Shown here: piece by piece, positions 13,563-18,472 of the stretch
Layout of the letters: every line of letters starts with the position of its first letter
Numbering within the stretch: position 1 is the first letter of the stretch
Assembly: GCA_964657885.1 (NCBI GenBank)
Contig: CAZZWO010000041.1
Coordinates: 1-18,472 of the forward strand
Direction of reading: 5' to 3'
Length of the DNA: 18,472 nucleotides
From: BOG-908 sp964657885
GTDB lineage: Bacteria; Pseudomonadota; Alphaproteobacteria; Acetobacterales; Acetobacteraceae
Program-made: the position numbers and the translations under genes
The notes under the pieces: generated by a model
What the model saw: the letters and a program-made list of their open reading frames with translations, nothing else
What the model was told of the DNA's origin: nothing
Database searches by the model: none

Positions 13563-14459
13563 GTGAGCACCGAGACCGCCGGCGGCCAGACGATCGGGGC
13601 CGCCGGCACAACAGTCCCCGATCCCAGGCTGAGTGATCCTGGCCTGGCGTGTCTGCGCGCCGGGGATCTGGCCGGTGCGCTGGACGCGCTGAAGCAGGAA
13701 GTCCGCAAAGCGCCGCGGGATGCAAAGCGGCGGGTGTTCCTGTTCCAGTTGTTCTGCATCACCGGCGAATGGGATCGTGCGCTGACGCAGTTGGGCGTGG
13801 TCGGCGGGTTGGACGCCCTGGCAACGCCGATGGTGCAGGCATATCAGGCGGCCATACGCTGCGAGATGCTGCGCGAGCGAGTGTTCGCGGGGCGCATAAC
13901 ACCGACCATTTTCGGTAAGCCCGAACCCTGGGTATCGTTGCTGGTGGAAGCCGGCCGGCGCCTTTCCGCGGGTGCACCGGACGACGCAGCGGGTTTGCGC
14001 GACGCGGCATTCGAGGATGCGCCCGCTACCAGCGGCACCATCGACGGCGCTCCGTTCACGTGGCTGGCCGATGCCGACCCGCGATTAGGGCCGGTTCTGG
14101 AAGCGATGGTCGACGGCAAATATTACTGGGTGCCGTTCCAGAACCTGGCGCGCATCGACATCGAGGCACCCGCCGACCTTCGTGACCAGGTCTGGATGCC
14201 TGCGCATTTCACGCTCGCCAATGGCGGCGAGGCGGCCGGCTTCATCCCGACGCGTTATCCGGGTTCCGCAAGTGCCGCCGATCCCGCACTGGCGCTTTCC
14301 CGCCGTACCGAGTGGCACGACGCGGGCGGCGGCTGGTTCACCGGATTGGGCCAGCGCATGCTGGCGACCGATGCGGGCGAATACGCGCTGCAGGATGTCC
14401 GGTGCATCATGCTGAACGCGGAGACCGAAGCGGCGGAGCCGGCCGGGCCAGGCGCCTGA
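13563..14459 (+). CDS. tagJ: TagJ (ImpE/SciE family) sheath accessory protein
   Basis: A 298-residue ImpE/TagJ-family protein. The helical TPR-like N-terminal half has LRAGDLAGALDALKQEVRKA, then RVFLFQLFCITGEWDRALTQL and RCEMLRERVFAG. The beta-rich C-terminal half carries FTWLADADPRLGP, YYWVPFQNL, PADLRDQVWMP and IPTRYPGS. In Pseudomonas the homologue HsiE1 binds the TssB-type subunit and ClpV and helps sheath recycling; TagJ marks one class of T6SS. It sits between hcp and tssE. The GTG start at 13563 gives an 18-residue low-complexity lead-in before the conserved region, and the ribosome binding site is weak. Confidence 0.92.
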   Translation: MSTETAGGQTIGAAGTTVPDPRLSDPGLACLRAGDLAGALDALKQEVRKAPRDAKRRVFLFQLFCITGEWDRALTQLGVVGGLDALATPMVQAYQAAIRCEMLRERVFAGRITPTIFGKPEPWVSLLVEAGRRLSAGAPDDAAGLRDAAFEDAPATSGTIDGAPFTWLADADPRLGPVLEAMVDGKYYWVPFQNLARIDIEAPADLRDQVWMPAHFTLANGGEAAGFIPTRYPGSASAADPALALSRRTEWHDAGGGWFTGLGQRMLATDAGEYALQDVRCIMLNAETEAAEPAGPGA

Positions 14460-14462
14460 ACC

Positions 14463-14972
14463 GTGGCTGAACTCGTCAACCGCGAGCGTCTGCAGCCCTC
14501 GCTCCTCGACCGCCTGACCGATAACGCGCCAGAGGCGAAGCGTGACGGACCGGATCAGCAAACCCTCAGCCTGCAGGCGATGAAGAACGCGGTGCTGCGC
14601 GATCTCGCCTGGTTGCTGAACACCACTAACCTCGACACGACACAGGATCTCGCTGCCGGTTCGCTGCCGGCCGTCAGCACGATCAATTTCGGCATTCCGG
14701 GCTTCACAGGCATGATCGCCGCGTCGGGCCGCATGCCGTCGCTGGAGGCCAGCATCGCCGACGCCATCCGCGCTTTCGAACCGCGCATCAAGCCGGAAAC
14801 GTTGCGTGTGCGCGTGCGCGAGCAGAATGACGAGGTGCCGATCCCGTCCCTGATCTTCGAGATCGAGGGCGAACTCTGGGCGCAGCCGGTGCCGCAACAA
14901 TTGTTCCTGGAAACCGCGATCGAACTTGAAACCCGTCTTGCGGTCGTGACCGACACCAGGCCACGCGGATGA
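14463..14972 (+). CDS. tssE: TssE, gp25-like baseplate protein
   Basis: A 169-residue TssE protein of the phage gp25/lysozyme-like baseplate family. Signs: ERLQPSLLDRLTDN at the N-terminus, the helix MKNAVLRDLAWLLNT (residues 40-54), NFGIPGF (75-81), and the conserved EPR core motif at residues 106-108 in FEPRIKP. The strand IPSLIFEIEGELWA follows. TssE joins the baseplate wedge to the first sheath ring and triggers sheath assembly. The GTG start lies 3 bp after the tagJ stop, indicating coupled translation. The length is normal for the family. Confidence 0.93.
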   Translation: MAELVNRERLQPSLLDRLTDNAPEAKRDGPDQQTLSLQAMKNAVLRDLAWLLNTTNLDTTQDLAAGSLPAVSTINFGIPGFTGMIAASGRMPSLEASIADAIRAFEPRIKPETLRVRVREQNDEVPIPSLIFEIEGELWAQPVPQQLFLETAIELETRLAVVTDTRPRG

Positions 14973-15013
14973 TCCCTCCATCTCCGATCCGACTCCCGAC
15001 GCCTGAATCCTGA

Positions 15014-16891
15014 ATGGACCCGCGCCTGCTCCGCCTTTACGAGTCCGAACTGGCCTATGTGCGCGACATGGGCACCGAATTCGCGCGCGACTTTCCCAAG
15101 ATCGCCGGCCGCCTGAACCTCGGCAGCCTGGAAGTGGCCGACCCGTATGTCGAACGTCTGCTGGAAGGCTTCGCGTTTCTGACAGCGCGTGTGCAGCTCA
15201 AGATGGAAGCGGAGTTCCCCACCTTCACGCAGTCCCTGCTGCAGATGGTGTACCCGCATTATATGGCGCCGACGCCGTCGATGGCCGTTGTCCGCCTGAC
15301 GCCCGATCCGGCGCTGCGCACCATGCCGCAGGGTTTCACGGTGCCGCCCGGCGCCGAGTTACGCAGCCTGCTCGGCACCGAGGACCAGACGAACTGCGAG
15401 TTCCGCACCGCGCACGAGGTGCATCTGCTGCCGGTGGAACTGGCCGAAGCGGAATATCTCCCGTCACCCGCTGCGGTGTCGGCGCTCGGCCTGCCCGAAC
15501 AGCGTGGGATCAAGGCGGCCATCCGGCTGCGGTTGCGCGCAACCGGCGAGGCGGGGTTCAGCAAGATCATGCTGGACAAGCTGACGTTCTTCATGGGCGG
15601 CCCCGAGGGTGCGCGCGTCCGTCTGTACGAACAGCTCGTCGCCAACGTCGCATCCATCTACGTGCGGCCGAGCGTCCGGCCGGTGCCGTTCCAGGAGCGC
15701 CTGCCGCCGGACGCCATCCGCGCGGTGGGTTTCGAGGCGAACGAGGCGATGCTGCCCCGTGCACCGCAATCCTTCGACGGCTACCGGCTGGTGCAGGAAT
15801 ATTACGCGATGCCGGAGCGGTTCCTGTTCGTGGAACTGTCCGGGCTGGACCGCGCGGCCATCCGCACGCCGGGCCGCGACCTCGACATCGTCCTGCTGCT
15901 GAACCGCAGCGAGCCTGCCCTGGCCAGCGGTTTTGGGCCCGACCACCTTGCGTTATTCTGTACGCCGGCGGTGAACCTGTTCCTGCGGCGCAGCGACCGC
16001 ATCAACCTGTCCGAACGCGATGTCGAACACCTGATCGTGCCGGACCGCATGCGGCCGCTGGATTTCGAGGTGTTTTCGGTCCGCGGCGTGGAAGGCTACG
16101 CGCCGGATGGCGGACCGCCCCAGGCGTTCCTGCCGTTCTATGCCGCGAACGACCTCAGCCGGAACCCCGAACACCGCAGCTACTACATCCTGCGCCGTGA
16201 GCCGCGTCTGCTGTCTTCGCGTTCCCGGCAGCGTGGTCCGCGATCCAGCTATCTGGGGCACGAGACTTTCATCTCGCTCGTCGATCCGGAACAGGCGCCA
16301 TTCAACCGCAACCTGCGCCAGCTCGGGCTCGACCTCTATTGCACCAACCGCGACCTCGCGCTGTCGATGCCGGTGGGCAAGCAGCACACCGATTTCACGC
16401 TCGCCAACAATGCGCCGGTCGCCTCGGTGCGCTGCCTGGTGGGACCCACCGCCCCGCGTCCCTGCCGCGGCGAGGGCGAGTATGCCTGGCGCTTCATTTC
16501 GCATCTCGGCCTGAACTACCTCAGTCTTGTGGATACCGATGCGAGCCAGGGTGCGGCCGCCCTGCGTGAGATGCTGCGGCTCTACGTGCCGTCCGCCGGC
16601 TCGCTTGCCGCGCGGCAGCTCGAAGGGCTGATCTCGATCGCCTGTCATCCGGTTGTCCGCCGCATCCCCGGTTCCGGCCCGGTCGCCGCCGGTCGCGGCC
16701 TGCAACTGACCCTGACGCTCGACGAGACGGCATTCGGCGGGGCCGGCGGCATCCTGCTCGCCGCCGTGCTGGACAGGTTCTTTGCCAAATACGTGTCGAT
16801 CAACGCGTTCACCGAAACGGTGATGCGCAGCCAGGAGCGCGGGGAGGTGATGCGATGGCCGATGCGGCTGGGGCAGAGACCCGTTCTGTAG
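15014..16891 (+). CDS. tssF: TssF, baseplate wedge protein
   Basis: A 625-residue TssF/VasA/ImpG-family baseplate protein of usual length. The N-terminus MDPRLLRLYESELAYVRD, followed by FARDFPKIAGRL and DPYVERLLEGFAFLTARV, is diagnostic. MVYPHYMAPTPSMAVV and the later GHETFISLVD, DLYCTNRDL and RMLQR-like segments follow the family order. Two TssF and one TssG form the wedge around the VgrG hub. The start ATG at 15014 follows a 41-bp gap with no evident signal. The 3' end overlaps tssG by 37 bp. Confidence 0.94.
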   Translation: MDPRLLRLYESELAYVRDMGTEFARDFPKIAGRLNLGSLEVADPYVERLLEGFAFLTARVQLKMEAEFPTFTQSLLQMVYPHYMAPTPSMAVVRLTPDPALRTMPQGFTVPPGAELRSLLGTEDQTNCEFRTAHEVHLLPVELAEAEYLPSPAAVSALGLPEQRGIKAAIRLRLRATGEAGFSKIMLDKLTFFMGGPEGARVRLYEQLVANVASIYVRPSVRPVPFQERLPPDAIRAVGFEANEAMLPRAPQSFDGYRLVQEYYAMPERFLFVELSGLDRAAIRTPGRDLDIVLLLNRSEPALASGFGPDHLALFCTPAVNLFLRRSDRINLSERDVEHLIVPDRMRPLDFEVFSVRGVEGYAPDGGPPQAFLPFYAANDLSRNPEHRSYYILRREPRLLSSRSRQRGPRSSYLGHETFISLVDPEQAPFNRNLRQLGLDLYCTNRDLALSMPVGKQHTDFTLANNAPVASVRCLVGPTAPRPCRGEGEYAWRFISHLGLNYLSLVDTDASQGAAALREMLRLYVPSAGSLAARQLEGLISIACHPVVRRIPGSGPVAAGRGLQLTLTLDETAFGGAGGILLAAVLDRFFAKYVSINAFTETVMRSQERGEVMRWPMRLGQRPVL

Positions 16892-17991
16892 ATCAGCGTC
16901 CGGTTGATCAGGACACCAACGATGCTGCGGGCACCGGGCCCGACCCGCTGCTGGCGCGGTTGGCTGCGGCGCCGCACGCCTACAGTTTCTACCAGGCCAT
17001 GCGCCTGCTGGAGGCGGCGCGTCCCGACCGTCCGCGGCTTGGCCGAAGCTCGCGTCCCGCCCAGGATGCCGTCAGGCTGGGGCAGGAACCTTCGGTGATC
17101 TTCGCACCGGCCGCGCTGTCCGCGGTGGAGCTGCCGGACGACCGGCCACCGCGTCTGCTGGTGCGGTTTTTCGGCCTGTTCGGCGCGGACGGCCCGCTGC
17201 CGTTGCACTTGACCGAATATGCGCGCGACCGCACGCGCAACTGGCGCGACGCAACGTTCCAGCGTTTCGCTGACATCTTTCACCACCGCGCGTTATCGCT
17301 GTTCTGGCGTGCCTGGGCGGACAGCCGGCCAACGCTCAGTTTCGACCGTCCGAAAGACGACCGTTTCGCCACCTACACCGGCGCGCTGATCGGCCTGGGG
17401 CAGGAAACGCATCTCGGCCGCGATGCCATGCCGGACCTGACGAAACTGCATTTCGCCGGGCTGCTCGCCAACCAGACGCGCCACGCCGAGGGCCTGGGCA
17501 ACATCCTGTCCGCATTCTTCGACATGCCGGTCGCGGTGGAATCCTTCGTGGGCGCCTGGCTGTGTCTGGAACCGGATGACTGGTCGCGGCTGTCCGGTTC
17601 CCCTACGACCGCAACGCTCGGGCGCTCGGCGGTGCTCGGCGCACGCATCTGGAGCCGCCAGCACAAATTCCGCATCGTGTTCGGCCCGCTCTCGCTGCGT
17701 GAATACATGCGCCTGCTGCCGGGCGGCCAAAGCTTCCACCGGCTGATCCCGATCGTGCGCAATTACGCCGGCGACACGCTGGTGTGGGACGTCAACCTTC
17801 TTCTGCGCCACGACGAGGTTCCCGCCACCGTGCTCGGACGCCAGGGCCGGCTGGGCTGGACGACATGGCTGATGCCGCGCCGGACCGAGGCGGTGGCGGC
17901 CGACTTGTTTCTTGATGCGAGTGCGGACAGCATGGCGCGCCGTATCGATCACGCAAGCAATGACCCGATAAGCGGTCAGTCAGCGGCATAA
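16855..17991 (+). CDS. tssG: TssG, baseplate wedge protein
   Basis: A 378-residue TssG/VasB/ImpH-family protein. The conserved part begins with LARLAAAPHAYSFYQAMRLL at about residue 34, after a polar N-terminal lead. It continues with FFGLFGADGPLPLHLTEYA, FADIFHHRALSLFWRAWAD, then FDMPVAVESFVGAWL and FRIVFGPLSL, ending with LGWTTWLMP. It is the partner of TssF in the wedge. The ATG at 16855 is preceded by GGGGAGGTGATGC, a strong ribosome binding site inside tssF. The 37-bp overlap suggests coupled synthesis of the two wedge proteins. Confidence 0.94.
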   Translation: MADAAGAETRSVDQRPVDQDTNDAAGTGPDPLLARLAAAPHAYSFYQAMRLLEAARPDRPRLGRSSRPAQDAVRLGQEPSVIFAPAALSAVELPDDRPPRLLVRFFGLFGADGPLPLHLTEYARDRTRNWRDATFQRFADIFHHRALSLFWRAWADSRPTLSFDRPKDDRFATYTGALIGLGQETHLGRDAMPDLTKLHFAGLLANQTRHAEGLGNILSAFFDMPVAVESFVGAWLCLEPDDWSRLSGSPTTATLGRSAVLGARIWSRQHKFRIVFGPLSLREYMRLLPGGQSFHRLIPIVRNYAGDTLVWDVNLLLRHDEVPATVLGRQGRLGWTTWLMPRRTEAVAADLFLDASADSMARRIDHASNDPISGQSAA

Positions 17992-18010
17992 CCGGGGCAG
18001 AGATCAAGTC

Positions 18011-18472
18011 GTGACAGAAATCAGCCGTTCCGTTCTTTTTGGCAAGCTCAACCCGGTCGCCTATCGCGCCATCGAGGCAGCGACGGTGTTCTGCAAGTTG
18101 CGCGGCAACCCGTATGTCGAATGGGTGCACTGGCTGCACCAGATGCTGCAGGTGCAGGATTCCGACGTGCACCGGATCATCCGGCACGCCGAGATCGATC
18201 CCGGCAAGCTCGCCGCCGACATCACCGCCGCCCTGGACCGGCTGCCGCGGGGTGCGACTTCGATCTCGGATTTCTCGCCCAACATCGAGGAATCGATCGA
18301 GCGCGGCTGGGTTTTCGCAACCCTGCTGTTCGCCGAGGGCCAGGTACGCACCGGCCACCTGATCGTCGCAGCGCTGAAAACCACGAATTTGCGCAATGCC
18401 CTGTACGCCATCAGCCGCCAGTTCGAGCGGGTGCGCGCCGATGCGCTGACCGATGACTTTGCAAAGGTGCTG
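18011..18472 (+). CDS. tssH: TssH (ClpV) N-terminal domain, 3' truncated
   Basis: First 154 residues of the T6SS AAA+ disaggregase; the window ends inside the gene. The double Clp N-domain is visible: SVLFGKLNPVAYRAIEAATV, RGNPYVEWVHWLHQMLQ, DSDVHRIIRHAEID, LDRLPRGATSISDFSP, and VRTGHLIVAALKT. The V-E-W-V-H-W segment corresponds to the family V-E-L-E-H-W/L position. The N domain recognises the contracted TssB/TssC sheath; both ATPase modules lie outside. The GTG start at 18011 gives the normal N-terminal length. It follows tssG by 19 bp and likely belongs to the same operon, with TagJ as partner. Confidence 0.93.
   Translation, partial: MTEISRSVLFGKLNPVAYRAIEAATVFCKLRGNPYVEWVHWLHQMLQVQDSDVHRIIRHAEIDPGKLAADITAALDRLPRGATSISDFSPNIEESIERGWVFATLLFAEGQVRTGHLIVAALKTTNLRNALYAISRQFERVRADALTDDFAKVL

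Overview
The window is a high-GC bacterial locus that encodes most of one type VI secretion system (T6SS) cluster. It runs from the C-terminal end of the membrane-complex protein TssM to the N-terminal domain of the ClpV ATPase TssH. GC-rich codons, GTG/TTG starts, tightly packed genes and proteobacterial-type Tss proteins indicate a Gram-negative proteobacterium. An alphaproteobacterium of the Acetobacteraceae/Rhodospirillales kind is my best guess, but this rests on general protein character and is not proved by the sequence.

Region 1 (2-5576, + strand): tssM (3' part), vgrG/tssI, a second tssC-like sheath gene, and two divergent Hcp-family genes. One of those two has an extra segment of about 70 residues inside the Hcp fold. 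No tssB accompanies this second tssC.

Region 2 (5598-9564): the less standard middle. A minus-strand gene encodes a 370-residue protein that is 53% Ala+Leu+Ser, has about 20 charged residues and no histidine, and carries LSAx repeats. It belongs to no family I recognise. It is transcribed divergently from a PAAR-tip gene, across a 96-bp region with tandem inverted repeats. After PAAR come a methyltransferase with an N-terminal Trm112-like zinc ribbon and tagF, whose start overlaps the methyltransferase stop. A minus-strand DUF4337 membrane protein gene converges on tagF.

Region 3 (9768-18472, + strand): the core operon tssA-tssB-tssC-hcp-tagJ-tssE-tssF-tssG-tssH (3' truncated), with short gaps or overlaps.

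How the parts would work together (family knowledge): TssM anchors the membrane complex. TssE, TssF and TssG build the baseplate. VgrG and PAAR form the spike. Hcp forms the tube inside the TssB/TssC sheath, and TssA primes polymerisation. TssH, with TagJ as adaptor, recycles the contracted sheath, and TagF is a post-translational brake. TssJ, TssK, TssL, the N-terminal part of TssM and any Fha/PpkA/PppA genes are not in the window. No RNA gene, insertion sequence, CRISPR array or attachment site was seen.

Most worth following up: the Ala/Leu/Ser-rich protein as a candidate membrane-active effector or accessory, the extra TssC plus two extra Hcps as a possible alternative sheath/tube module, and the zinc-ribbon methyltransferase inside a secretion operon.
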